A stretch of DNA of 7,558 nt, from contig DJEP01000020.1 in assembly GCA_002431915.1 (NCBI GenBank), positions 42,756 to 50,313 on the forward strand. The letters run 5' to 3'. The notes under the pieces were generated by a model. The model did not search any database, was not told where the DNA came from, and was given only the letters and a program-made list of their open reading frames with translations. Shown here piece after piece: positions 1 to 6,716 of this stretch (position 1 is its first letter; the number at the start of each line of letters is the position of its first letter). Source of the stretch: Lachnospiraceae bacterium UBA5895 (lineage in GTDB: Bacteria; Bacillota; Clostridia; Lachnospirales; Lachnospiraceae). A program made the translations under genes and the position numbers.

Positions 1-175
1 AGGACGTTCGCGACAGGCGGACGTTGCCATGGATGGCAACTGGAGCCGTGCCCGTGAGGTTTAGAACTGCTTCTCACTTTTCGGTAGAAAATTCCCACCG
101 GGAGACCCTACATCAAGGAAGGATATTCCGTCCACCGCGGGCGTTCGTGGGGGTTACGGCAGCCCTACGTTACGA
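1..175 (+). ncRNA. ssrS: Probable 6S RNA, 5' end cut by the window edge
   Basis: This stretch has no credible protein gene but resembles 6S RNA, which mimics an open promoter and sequesters vegetative RNA polymerase. The left end has GACGTTCGCGACAGG and the right end GGGGTTACGGCAGCCCTACGTT. These parallel GATGTTCGCAAGCGGG and GGGTTACAGCCTGCGGC at the two ends of Escherichia coli 6S RNA, and the middle TTAGAACTGC parallels TTAAAACTGC there. Hairpins visible by eye include GTTGCC/GGCAAC (23-28 with 35-40), GTGAG/CTCAC (54-58 with 73-77), TCCC/GGGA (93-96 with 100-103) and GGAA/TTCC (117-120 with 126-129). The closing stem can be only partly drawn (GACGT 3-7 with ACGTT 167-171), so the true 5' end probably lies left of position 1. 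No promoter is in view and no U-tract terminator follows. The 3' limit is approximate. The call rests on comparison from memory, so another structured RNA remains possible. Confidence 0.62.
117..136 (+). repeat. Copy 1 of a short imperfect repeat, inside the 6S-like RNA
   Basis: The 20-nt segment GGAAGGATATTCCGTCCACC shares its first seven and last seven bases, at nearly the same spacing, with a 21-nt segment at 3067-3087. The middle differs by a small shift (TATTCC against ATATCCT). Here it includes a small hairpin, GGAA with TTCC. No function is assigned and chance similarity is not excluded. Confidence 0.4.
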
Positions 176-180
176 GCCAG

Positions 181-1626
181 TTAATATTTCTTCCAGCAGG
201 ACGGCAGCATGATCACCAGCATCGGGAACAGCTCCAGTCTTCCTGCCAGCATATCGAACATCAGCACACATTTCGACAGCGGACTGAACAATGCGAAGTT
301 CTGTGTGGGTCCTACTAACTCCAGTCCGGGTCCGATATTATTCAGTGCAGCTAACACTGCAGTGAAGTTCGTAGTCAGATCATATTCATCCAGACTGACG
401 ATCAGCAGAGAGACAAACAGTACAATAAAATAAGCCGTCATATAGACATTGGTGGAACGCAGCGTCTCATGGGACAGGTTGTGCCCGTCCATCTTAATCT
501 TTTTCACCATCCGGGGATGAATCATCATCGCCAGTTCCTTACGGATCGCCTTGAACAGAATCAGCACACGGGAGACCTTCATACCGCCGCCGGTACTGCC
601 GGCACAGGCACCGATCATCATAAGTAACAGCAGAATCGTTTTCGATAACTGCGGCCACATGTTAAAGTCTGTGGTGGCAAATCCCGTGGTGGTGATAATC
701 GTTCCCACCTGGAAGAAGGAGTGCCGCAGGGTCTCGCCCAAACTTGCATAGAGAGGACGGACATTCCAGGCAATCGTCAGGGCACTGACTAAAATAATCA
801 CAAAATACCAGCGGACTTCCTCGATGGAAAAAGCTTCCTTAAACTGTTTGCTCAACAGACAGAAGTACACGGTATAATTGACACCGCTTAAGATCATCAG
901 TACTGTCACCGCATTCTGAATCAGCGGAGAATATCCGCCGATACTGCTGTTCTTGATACCGAATCCACCGGTACCGACACTGCCGAAGGTCGTACACAGG
1001 GAATCAAACAGCGGCATACCGCACACACACAATACAATGACACCCAATACCGTAATTGCCATATAAAGTCCGTAGAGAATCTTCGCTGTATCCCGTACTC
1101 TCGGTACCAGCTTGCTGACGGAAGGTCCCGGGCTCTCCGCACGCATCAGATTCATAGTGGATCCGCCCATCATCGGCAGGATCGCCATGATGAACACGAA
1201 TACGCCCATACCGCCGACCCAGTGGGTGAAGCTTCGCCAGAACAGACTGGCATAGCTTAAGGCTTCCACGTCAGACAGAATACTGGAACCGGTGGTTGTG
1301 AAACCGGAGATGGTCTCGAAGAGAGCATCGATATAAAAAGGAATCTCTTTGGTGAGCACAAACGGAACTGCGCCGAAGGCAGCCATCACAAACCAGCCAA
1401 GTGCTACCGCGGTGAAACCTTCTCTGACATACAATTCCTTGAATTTGCCGCTGTGCTTAAATGCCAGCAGTTTGCCCAGAATAAAGCATACAGCAGCGGT
1501 CAGCAGATAGATGAGCGCCACATGATACTCTCCGTAGATGATACCTACGATCCAGGGAAGCAGTAAAAACAATGCCTCGAACTGTAAAATACAGCCGATG
1601 ATAAAACTTAAGATTGCATAATTCAT
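181..1626 (-). CDS. trkH: Potassium uptake protein TrkH (Trk/Ktr membrane subunit)
   Basis: This is the ion-conducting membrane subunit of a Trk-type potassium uptake system, predicted in the cytoplasmic membrane and gated by the TrkA protein encoded just upstream. The 481-residue length is normal for TrkH. The four selectivity-filter loops of the M-P-M repeats can be read in order: TTTGSS at 110-115, SVGTGGFG at 216-223, TTTGFATTDF at 312-321 and NNIGPGLE at 429-436, each with its central glycine. The conserved CAGSTGGGMKVSR loop is at 341-353 and the typical C-terminal AGRLELFP at 461-468. Hydrophobic helices fill most of the rest. The ATG follows an AGAAGG Shine-Dalgarno site lying in the 3' end of trkA, and the intergenic gap is 5 nt, so translation is probably coupled. 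The stop at 181-183 lies about 10 nt from the 3' end of the convergent 6S-like RNA, with no terminator visible between them. TrkG or KtrB are related alternatives, but the length and TrkA partner favour TrkH. Confidence 0.95.
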   Translation of the reverse strand: MNYAILSFIIGCILQFEALFLLLPWIVGIIYGEYHVALIYLLTAAVCFILGKLLAFKHSGKFKELYVREGFTAVALGWFVMAAFGAVPFVLTKEIPFYIDALFETISGFTTTGSSILSDVEALSYASLFWRSFTHWVGGMGVFVFIMAILPMMGGSTMNLMRAESPGPSVSKLVPRVRDTAKILYGLYMAITVLGVIVLCVCGMPLFDSLCTTFGSVGTGGFGIKNSSIGGYSPLIQNAVTVLMILSGVNYTVYFCLLSKQFKEAFSIEEVRWYFVIILVSALTIAWNVRPLYASLGETLRHSFFQVGTIITTTGFATTDFNMWPQLSKTILLLLMMIGACAGSTGGGMKVSRVLILFKAIRKELAMMIHPRMVKKIKMDGHNLSHETLRSTNVYMTAYFIVLFVSLLIVSLDEYDLTTNFTAVLAALNNIGPGLELVGPTQNFALFSPLSKCVLMFDMLAGRLELFPMLVIMLPSCWKKY

Positions 1627-1631
1627 GATAA

Positions 1632-2990
1632 TTATCCTTCTATAATTTCCTTAATGTCATTCAGACGGGCATGAGTCAATACCACGACCACGTAATCGCC
1701 CACATGGATCTCATCCTGACCACCGGGAATGATCGCCTGACCACCGCGGACAATGGAACATACCAGAATGTTTTTGCGGATACGCAGGCGGTTCAACGGT
1801 ATGTTGGTGATGGCGGAATCCTCCTTAATATAGAATTCCAGTGCTTCCGCCCGACCATCCTCCAGCTTATACAGATTCTCCACATTACTGTTGAGAGATT
1901 CGTTCATGGATCTCGCATATTTGATAATGATATCCGCAGTCAGCAGTCGGGGATAGGAGATGGTATCCAGTTTAATATCGCTTAAGACCCCACTGAAATT
2001 GATCCGGTTGATCTTGGTGACCACCTTGGCATGGGAAGCTCTCTTCGCATACAGAGACAGAAGGATATTTTCCTCGTCCAGACCTGTTAATGCTGCGAAA
2101 GCATCAACTTTTTCCAGACCCTCCTGGATCAGGATACGCTCGTCCGTACCGTCGCCGCAGATGATGGAAGCCTTAGGAAGCAGTTCGCTTAAGTGCTCAC
2201 AGCGGGCGGGATCCTGATCAATGATCTTGGTATGGATGCCGACTTCCAAAAGACGTCTTGCCAGATAGTAGGCGATGGTACCGCCGCCGACGATCATGGC
2301 GGTATGGGCTCTGCCGGAGCCGATGCCGATCTTTTTGAAGAAATCATTGGCCTTGGGCGGCGTGGAGACGATGGCTACAACATCCCCTTCGCGAAATACG
2401 AAATCGCCTCGGGGAATCAGCACCTGACCGTCACGGGTGACCATACATACCAGTACATCACATTTTAAGGTGGTACGGATGTGGATCAGTTCATAGTTAT
2501 TTAAGAGACAGTCATGGGTCACGCGGAAATGCAGAAGCTCGATTCTTCCCTTGGAAAAGGTATCAATCTTAACCGCAGAAGGGAACTGAAAGATCCGGGC
2601 AATCTCCGCCGCACTGGACAGCTCCGGATTGATGATCATGGCAAGTCCCAGTTCTTCCCGCAGGAAAGCAATCTCGTTATTGTATATGGGATTGCGGACA
2701 CGGGCGATGGTCTTACAATGTCCGGCTTTTTTTGCAATCACACAGCAGAGAAGATTCTGCTCATCGGATCCGGTCACGGCAATCAGAAGATCTGCATGGT
2801 CGATGCCCGCTTCGGTCAGCGTCTGGAAACTGACGCCGTTGCCTACGATGCCCATGGCATCCAGATCATCGGTGATGGAATTTACCTTTTCCTCATTGGT
2901 GTCGATTACGGTGATATTGTGATCCTCGCCGCCTAATTGCTCTACCAGGGTGTAGCCTACTTTGCCGCAGCCCACAATGATAATGTTCAT
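1632..2990 (-). CDS. trkA: Trk system potassium uptake regulator TrkA (double RCK protein)
   Basis: This is the peripheral cytoplasmic regulator of TrkH. In this family the ring of RCK domains binds NAD(H) or adenine nucleotides and opens or closes the channel. The 452-residue protein has the full tandem architecture. The first Rossmann fold starts at residue 1 with the dinucleotide motif GCGKVG (7-12) and acidic D30 at the end of the second strand. A first RCK_C domain lies around 140-220. A second Rossmann fold starts near 229 with GGGTIA (235-240) and D258, and a second RCK_C domain lies around 371-450. In the second glycine motif the last glycine is alanine (A240), which may weaken nucleotide binding there. 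The start is set by GGAGG, 7 nt upstream of the ATG (minus-strand reading of 2997-3001). trkA is first in a two-gene operon with trkH and is divergent from spoIIIAA. Confidence 0.95.
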   Translation of the reverse strand: MNIIIVGCGKVGYTLVEQLGGEDHNITVIDTNEEKVNSITDDLDAMGIVGNGVSFQTLTEAGIDHADLLIAVTGSDEQNLLCCVIAKKAGHCKTIARVRNPIYNNEIAFLREELGLAMIINPELSSAAEIARIFQFPSAVKIDTFSKGRIELLHFRVTHDCLLNNYELIHIRTTLKCDVLVCMVTRDGQVLIPRGDFVFREGDVVAIVSTPPKANDFFKKIGIGSGRAHTAMIVGGGTIAYYLARRLLEVGIHTKIIDQDPARCEHLSELLPKASIICGDGTDERILIQEGLEKVDAFAALTGLDEENILLSLYAKRASHAKVVTKINRINFSGVLSDIKLDTISYPRLLTADIIIKYARSMNESLNSNVENLYKLEDGRAEALEFYIKEDSAITNIPLNRLRIRKNILVCSIVRGGQAIIPGGQDEIHVGDYVVVVLTHARLNDIKEIIEG

Positions 2991-3033
2991 AAAAATCCTC
3001 CAAGAATAAAAGTCATAAAAACATATATCAGCT

Positions 3034-3062
3034 AGTATACCACATATTTATAAAAAAGAGAA
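3034..3062 (-). promoter_or_regulatory. Probable extended -10 vegetative promoter for trkA-trkH
   Basis: Read on the minus strand, TATACT (3034-3039) is a good -10 box preceded by TG plus one base, which makes an extended -10. At a 17-nt spacing the -35 hexamer is TTCTCT (3057-3062), a poor match to TTGACA, as is common for extended -10 promoters. The spacer is AT-rich. The expected transcript starts near 3027, giving a leader of roughly 37 nt before the trkA start codon. This is inferred from motifs only. Confidence 0.55.
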
Positions 3063-3066
3063 GAAT

Positions 3067-3087
3067 GGAAGGAATATCCTGTCCACC
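3067..3087 (+). repeat. Copy 2 of a short imperfect repeat, in the trkA/spoIIIAA intergenic region
   Basis: These 21 nt begin GGAAGGA and end GTCCACC, the same two heptamers found at 117-136 in the 6S-like RNA. The core AGGA-ATA-TCCT (3070-3080) is a small inverted repeat and overlaps the -35 part of the proposed sigma-E promoter. Function is unknown. Confidence 0.4.
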
Positions 3088-3099
3088 ATAACATATATT
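3072..3099 (+). promoter_or_regulatory. Candidate sigma-E promoter of the spoIIIA operon
   Basis: The -35-like GAATATC (3072-3078) matches six of seven positions of the sigma-E pattern (kmATATT). It is followed after 13 nt by CATATATT (3092-3099), one mismatch from the sigma-E -10 pattern CATACAnT. In Bacillus subtilis the spoIIIA operon is transcribed by mother-cell sigma-E, so a promoter of this type is expected here. A start near 3106 would leave a short leader carrying the Shine-Dalgarno site of spoIIIAA. The region is AT-rich, so the match is suggestive only. Confidence 0.5.
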
Positions 3100-3129
3100 G
3101 AAAAAAGAGAGATATCCGGGAGGTGAAAC

Positions 3130-4041
3130 ATGGACAGCCTGCTTCGTATTTTCCCGCAAAAGAGAAGAGCTTTCTGGCAGGAGACCGCAGACAGAGGAGA
3201 TCGTATCCGGGAGATCAGGCTAAGGGTGGACAGACCCATCATGGTGGAGACGGCGCAGGGAGACCATTTCCCGGATAACCGGGGACACTGGCAGGAAACG
3301 CCTTACGGAGGGCATCTGACCACGGGGGAGGAACTTCGGGAGCTGATGGCATGGCTGTGCCGGGACTCCGTCTATGCCTATGCCGATGAGATCAGGCAGG
3401 GATTTTTAACCGTGGAAGGCGGGCACAGGATCGGGTTGTGCGGACAGGCAGTGCTGGAAAATGAGAACAGTCTGCGGACTCTGAAAAATATAGCCTTTAT
3501 TAACATCCGTGTCTCTCACGAGATCCGGGGAGCGGCGGATGGGATCCTTACGCAATTATATAAAGAAGGAAGATTTCAGAATACGCTGATCATATCACCG
3601 CCGGGATTTGGCAAGACGACTCTTTTACGGGATCTGATCCGCCAGATTTCCGACGGAAATGCCTACGGTGCGGGACTTAAGGTGGGCGTAGTGGACGAGC
3701 GCTCCGAACTGGCGGGATCGTATCTGGGACGGGCGCAGAATGATCTTGGAATGCGGACGGATGTGCTGGATGCCTGCCCGAAAGCACTGGGGATGCTGCT
3801 TTTGCTGCGCTCCATGTCACCCCAGGTCATCGCAGTGGACGAATTGGGAGAAGATGCTGACATCCGTGCATTACATAAGGCTGCGGCATGTGGATGCCGT
3901 TTGCTTGCCACGATACACGGAACCGACGAAGCGGATGCTGCCAGTCGCCTGGGCACGGATGAGATCCGACGAATGTTTGACCGAATTGTGATCTTAAAAG
4001 GAAGGGGGAGGATGGAATGCAGATGCTGGGAGCGGGACTGA
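3130..4041 (+). CDS. spoIIIAA: Stage III sporulation protein AA, cytoplasmic ATPase
   Basis: SpoIIIAA is the ATPase of the SpoIIIA-SpoIIQ channel, related to the secretion ATPases of type II and type IV pilus systems. It works in the mother-cell cytoplasm at the engulfing membrane. The 303 residues are close to the roughly 307 of the B. subtilis protein. An N-terminal domain (about 1-145) precedes the RecA-like core. The Walker A loop is SPPGFGKTT at 156-164 with K162 and T163. VVDERSEL follows at 187-194, the Walker B strand VIAVDE at 233-238 has D237 and E238, and TIHG lies at 261-264 in the histidine-box position. The first P-loop glycine is a serine (S156). The start follows a strong GGGAGGTGA site at 3118-3126. 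The 3' end overlaps spoIIIAB by 25 nt, which suggests coupled translation. Confidence 0.96.
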   Translation: MDSLLRIFPQKRRAFWQETADRGDRIREIRLRVDRPIMVETAQGDHFPDNRGHWQETPYGGHLTTGEELRELMAWLCRDSVYAYADEIRQGFLTVEGGHRIGLCGQAVLENENSLRTLKNIAFINIRVSHEIRGAADGILTQLYKEGRFQNTLIISPPGFGKTTLLRDLIRQISDGNAYGAGLKVGVVDERSELAGSYLGRAQNDLGMRTDVLDACPKALGMLLLLRSMSPQVIAVDELGEDADIRALHKAAACGCRLLATIHGTDEADAASRLGTDEIRRMFDRIVILKGRGRMECRCWERD

Positions 4042-4532
4042 TCCTCGGTGGCTGTCTGGGACTGGGATTGTGGTATAGACAGCAGATGGTGCTAAGACTC
4101 CATTTTACCAGGGAGTTAATCTGTATTTTAGAGCAGTGGATCAGCGAGATCCGGTATAACAGATCCACCCTTCCGGAATGCTGCCGGCAGATCGGCAGAC
4201 AGCGTAAGGACTGCCTGGGAGAGATCTGCGACAGCGTCTACCGGGAATATGCAGCTTCGGAAGAGGTAGGTTTTTTAGAACTTGCGCAGGAGAGCTTCCG
4301 TCGCAGGTTAAAGACTCTGCCCCTGAAAAAAGAGGATATTGAGCAGTTTTTGCTTTTTGTGGGAAAAGAGGGTTATGCGGAGGAAGCCATGCAGATCCGG
4401 GCAATGGAACTGTCCAGACAGAGGCTGGAACAGACCGCAGAGGCACAACAGCGGGAACTGATACAGAAATGCAGACTTTCGGTGGGACTGGGGGCAATGA
4501 GCGGATTGCTGCTGTTGATATTGTTAGTCTGA
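4017..4532 (+). CDS. spoIIIAB: Stage III sporulation protein AB
   Basis: SpoIIIAB is a membrane-anchored component of the mother-cell side of the SpoIIIA-SpoIIQ channel. Its soluble domain is known to resemble GspF of type II secretion, so it probably links the SpoIIIAA ATPase to the membrane platform. The 171 residues match the family length. An N-terminal membrane segment spans about 3-20 and a C-terminal one about 153-171. Between them is a helical, charged cytoplasmic domain that includes ISEIRYNRSTLPE (42-54), a region typical of the family. The ATG at 4017 is preceded by GGGGGAGGA (4004-4012) at good spacing and lies inside the end of spoIIIAA in another frame. About 45 nt separate the stop from spoIIIAC. 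Confidence 0.93.
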   Translation: MQMLGAGLILGGCLGLGLWYRQQMVLRLHFTRELICILEQWISEIRYNRSTLPECCRQIGRQRKDCLGEICDSVYREYAASEEVGFLELAQESFRRRLKTLPLKKEDIEQFLLFVGKEGYAEEAMQIRAMELSRQRLEQTAEAQQRELIQKCRLSVGLGAMSGLLLLILLV

Positions 4533-4577
4533 CAAGGATCAAAGGATGACAGAGAGAAGAGAAAAGGACGGGGAAAG

Positions 4578-4772
4578 ATGGGAATAGGACTGATCTTTAA
4601 AATCGCAGCGGTGGGGATCCTTGTAACAATACTCAGCCAGGTCTTAAAACACAGCGGCAGGGAGGAACATGCCTTTCTGATCAGCCTGGCGGGGCTGATT
4701 CTGGTACTTAGCTGGATCGTTCCTTATATCTACGATCTGTTTGATACCGTGCAGACCCTGTTTTCGTTTTAG
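4578..4772 (+). CDS. spoIIIAC: Stage III sporulation protein AC, small membrane protein
   Basis: SpoIIIAC is a small integral membrane protein of the channel platform. At 64 residues it is near the usual 65-68. Two hydrophobic helices are visible, about 3-22 and 34-51, joined by a short polar loop (SGREEHAF, 26-33). The loop and second helix resemble the equivalent part of SpoIIIAD, consistent with their known family relation. The ATG follows a purine-rich stretch (AAGGACGGGGAAAG, 4564-4577), a weaker ribosome site than those of its neighbours. The stop codon TAG forms the start of the AGGAGG site of spoIIIAD. Confidence 0.92.
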   Translation: MGIGLIFKIAAVGILVTILSQVLKHSGREEHAFLISLAGLILVLSWIVPYIYDLFDTVQTLFSF

Positions 4773-4780
4773 GAGGAAAA

Positions 4781-5167
4781 ATGGCAGAGATCATTAAGAT
4801 AGCGTTACTGGGAATTGCGGGGGTACTGTTTGCCGTACAGTTTAAGCAGCAGCGTCCGGAATACGCATTGCTCATTGGATTTGCCCTGAGTGTACTGGTG
4901 TTTTCTTATGTGCTGGGGCTGGCGGGAAGATTGTTTGATGAGTTCGCAGGTCTGCAGCAATATATGGGAGAGACACAAGGGTATCTTGGTATTTTAATGA
5001 AAGTAGTGGGAATTACCTATCTGTGTGAGTTCAGCGCCGGTATCTGCAAGGATGCAGGGTTCGCGGCGGTATCGGATCAGATCGAGATCCTGGGAAAATT
5101 ATCGGTGCTGTTTGCCGGGCTGCCAATTTTGCTTGCGGTGATCCGGCAGATCTACGGCATCCTATAG
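4781..5167 (+). CDS. spoIIIAD: Stage III sporulation protein AD, membrane protein
   Basis: SpoIIIAD is an integral membrane protein of the SpoIIIA channel in the mother-cell membrane facing the forespore. Its 128 residues agree with the family (about 130). Four hydrophobic segments can be seen, roughly 4-20, 29-49, 68-87 and 105-126. The first half is paralogous in appearance to SpoIIIAC (short helix, QRPEYALLIGFALS, second helix). The start is fixed by AGGAGG at 4771-4776, which overlaps the spoIIIAC stop codon, so reinitiation is likely. Its own stop overlaps the AGGAG ribosome site of spoIIIAE. Confidence 0.94.
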   Translation: MAEIIKIALLGIAGVLFAVQFKQQRPEYALLIGFALSVLVFSYVLGLAGRLFDEFAGLQQYMGETQGYLGILMKVVGITYLCEFSAGICKDAGFAAVSDQIEILGKLSVLFAGLPILLAVIRQIYGIL

Positions 5168-5175
5168 GAGCGGTT

Positions 5176-6231
5176 ATGCAGATGGACATGATGTGGCAGG
5201 AATACGGCATGGACGAGCTGGAGAAGGGAATGCAGCAGCTGTTTCCCACCTTTCGGATATCAGCGGCGGAGCTGCTTGGACAGTTATTACAGGCGGATGT
5301 ACTGGGAGCGACAGGGACACTTTGGCAGGAAGTGATGCGGGGAATGGGGACTTATGCCTCCGGCATCAAAAATATATTGATCTGGCTGATCGTGCTGGGG
5401 ATCCTGTCCGCTTTGCTGATTCATTTCGTGGAGGTTTTCGACAAACATCAGATCGCGGACTTAAGCTTTTATTTCATCTATCTGCTGATGGGAGTGATTC
5501 TGCTGCAATGCTTTTTTGATGTGTTGCAGACGGCGAGAGACACCATGGAAAATATCATACTGTTTGTAAAACTGATGGTGCCCACTTATCTGCTGGCAGT
5601 GGGAGTGGCGTCGGGTCCCACTATGGTAGGTGCCGGGTATCAGATGATGCTTTTATTGATCTACGGAACGGAGAAAATATTACTGGGAGTGGTACTACCG
5701 TTGATCTACAGCTACAGTCTGCTGAATCTGATCAATGGGATCTGGGTGGAAGAGAAACTGGCGCTTCTGACGGACCTGCTGGAGAAGGCAATCGGCTGGA
5801 TACTGAAGGCTTCCCTGGGGGTGGTCACGGGAGTGAGTGTGTTCCAGTCGCTGATTACGCCGGTACTGGATTCTGTGAAAACTTCCGCGGTGGAAAAAGC
5901 ACTTTCCGCACTGCCGGGGATCGGAAACGCAGCAGATGGAATTCTGGAGCTGGCAGTAGGCTCCGCAGTGGTGATTCGCAACAGTATCGGTGTGTTGCTG
6001 TTACTGTTGTTAATTGCGGCATGTGCTGTTCCGCTGTTACAGATTCTGTTGACGTCGGTTCTTATCAAAGGTGCGGCGGCTTTTATGGGGATTGTCGGCG
6101 ATAAGAGAGTGACCAATTGTACGGATCGAATAGGCAATGCCGGGATGTTGTTGTTCCGTACCGTGGGGACGGCGATGCTTCTGTTCCTGATTACGCTGGC
6201 ACTTTTGGCAACGGGAAGCAAAGGGGTGTGA
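5176..6231 (+). CDS. spoIIIAE: Stage III sporulation protein AE, polytopic membrane protein without signal peptide
   Basis: SpoIIIAE is the large polytopic subunit of the SpoIIIA platform and is thought to form the membrane export core. Hydrophobic segments are seen near 64-86, 97-115, 127-147, 155-180, 207-225, 268-295 and 322-346. The family-like stretch SLITPVLDSVKTSAVEKALS lies at 225-244 and is followed by GIGNAADGILEL (248-259). The protein has 351 residues, about 50 fewer than the roughly 400 of B. subtilis SpoIIIAE. The difference is at the N terminus: this one starts with an amphipathic, acidic stretch (MQMDMMWQEYGMDELEKG) and lacks the signal sequence reported for the Bacillus protein. 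The ATG at 5176 has AGGAG (5166-5170) at good spacing. The in-frame sequence upstream is open for a while but reads as an out-of-frame shadow of spoIIIAD with no leader-like segment, so the short start looks right. Confidence 0.93.
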   Translation: MQMDMMWQEYGMDELEKGMQQLFPTFRISAAELLGQLLQADVLGATGTLWQEVMRGMGTYASGIKNILIWLIVLGILSALLIHFVEVFDKHQIADLSFYFIYLLMGVILLQCFFDVLQTARDTMENIILFVKLMVPTYLLAVGVASGPTMVGAGYQMMLLLIYGTEKILLGVVLPLIYSYSLLNLINGIWVEEKLALLTDLLEKAIGWILKASLGVVTGVSVFQSLITPVLDSVKTSAVEKALSALPGIGNAADGILELAVGSAVVIRNSIGVLLLLLLIAACAVPLLQILLTSVLIKGAAAFMGIVGDKRVTNCTDRIGNAGMLLFRTVGTAMLLFLITLALLATGSKGV

Positions 6232-6235
6232 GCAG

Positions 6236-6646
6236 ATGCAGTGGTTATACCGGGTCGTGGGACAGGCGGGGATTTTTCTGATCTGTGCCCAGACTATCGT
6301 TCATTTCAGACCGAAGGAATCTTATGAGAAATATTTAAAGCTGTTATTGTCCGTGATGCTTCTGATCCAGCTGCTGCAGCCGGTTCTGACTGCTTTCGGT
6401 GGGGAAGCAGATCAGAATGTACAGGAACAGTCACAGGAATTTACGCAGGAACTGCAGTCGGTACTGACCCGGGCTTCTGAGCGGGCAAAGCAGTCACAGG
6501 AGGAAATCGGGAATGCGGCAGCTGCCGTGGCCGAGGAAGCAGGGGAAGACCCGGAGGAAAAAACCACAGAGCAGAAAAAAACGGATACGGAAAATGTGGA
6601 AACTGACGGGATCCAGGTGGAAATTGCACCGGTCCGGCTGGAATAA
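6236..6646 (+). CDS. spoIIIAF: Stage III sporulation protein AF, short form
   Basis: SpoIIIAF is a membrane-anchored channel component. In Bacillus its domain in the intermembrane space has a ring-building fold related to SpoIIIAG and EscJ/PrgK proteins. Here the N terminus is typical: helix about 8-22, the family-like HFRPKESYEKYLKLLLSVMLL (23-43), then a second helix to about 54. The rest is unusual. Residues 56-120 are almost entirely charged or small (Q/E-rich, AAAAVAEEAGEDPEEK, then TTEQKKTDTE), with a coiled-coil look at 61-95. The chain ends at IQVEIAPVRLE. At 136 residues it is some 70 shorter than the Bacillus protein, and I do not see the ring-building domain. The ATG follows AAGGGGTG (6221-6228) and is 4 nt beyond the spoIIIAE stop. 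A C-terminal truncation or a genuine short form are both possible. Confidence 0.85.
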   Translation: MQWLYRVVGQAGIFLICAQTIVHFRPKESYEKYLKLLLSVMLLIQLLQPVLTAFGGEADQNVQEQSQEFTQELQSVLTRASERAKQSQEEIGNAAAAVAEEAGEDPEEKTTEQKKTDTENVETDGIQVEIAPVRLE

Positions 6647-6704
6647 TGGAGAAGCTTGCCGGAGGCTCATGAGAAAGGATCGAAGTCAGGGAAAAAAGAA
6701 AAAG

Positions 6705-6710
6705 AGGTGA
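6705..6710 (+). promoter_or_regulatory. Ribosome binding site that fixes the GTG start of spoIIIAG
   Basis: AGGTGA sits six bases before a GTG at 6717, the only start in this frame that leaves the whole N-terminal cytoplasmic tail and membrane helix of SpoIIIAG intact. Confidence 0.7.
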
Positions 6711-6716
6711 GAAGCA

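Noticed and set aside
24..212. A 62-codon plus-strand reading frame in the left-end region
   Set aside because: It lies in the structured 6S-like RNA, runs into the trkH 3' end on the other strand, has no ribosome site and gives a composition unlike a real protein.
2514..2936. A 140-codon plus-strand frame opposite trkA
   Set aside because: It is antisense to a well-conserved gene, has no Shine-Dalgarno site and no recognisable protein features.
4533..4577. The spoIIIAB-spoIIIAC gap as a site for a terminator or extra promoter
   Set aside because: It is purine-rich with no hairpin, T tract or promoter-like pair; it appears to hold only the spoIIIAC ribosome site.
5712..6221. A 169-codon minus-strand frame opposite spoIIIAE
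   Set aside because: Its low-complexity S/T/I-rich composition is what the reverse of a hydrophobic membrane gene produces, and there is no supporting start.
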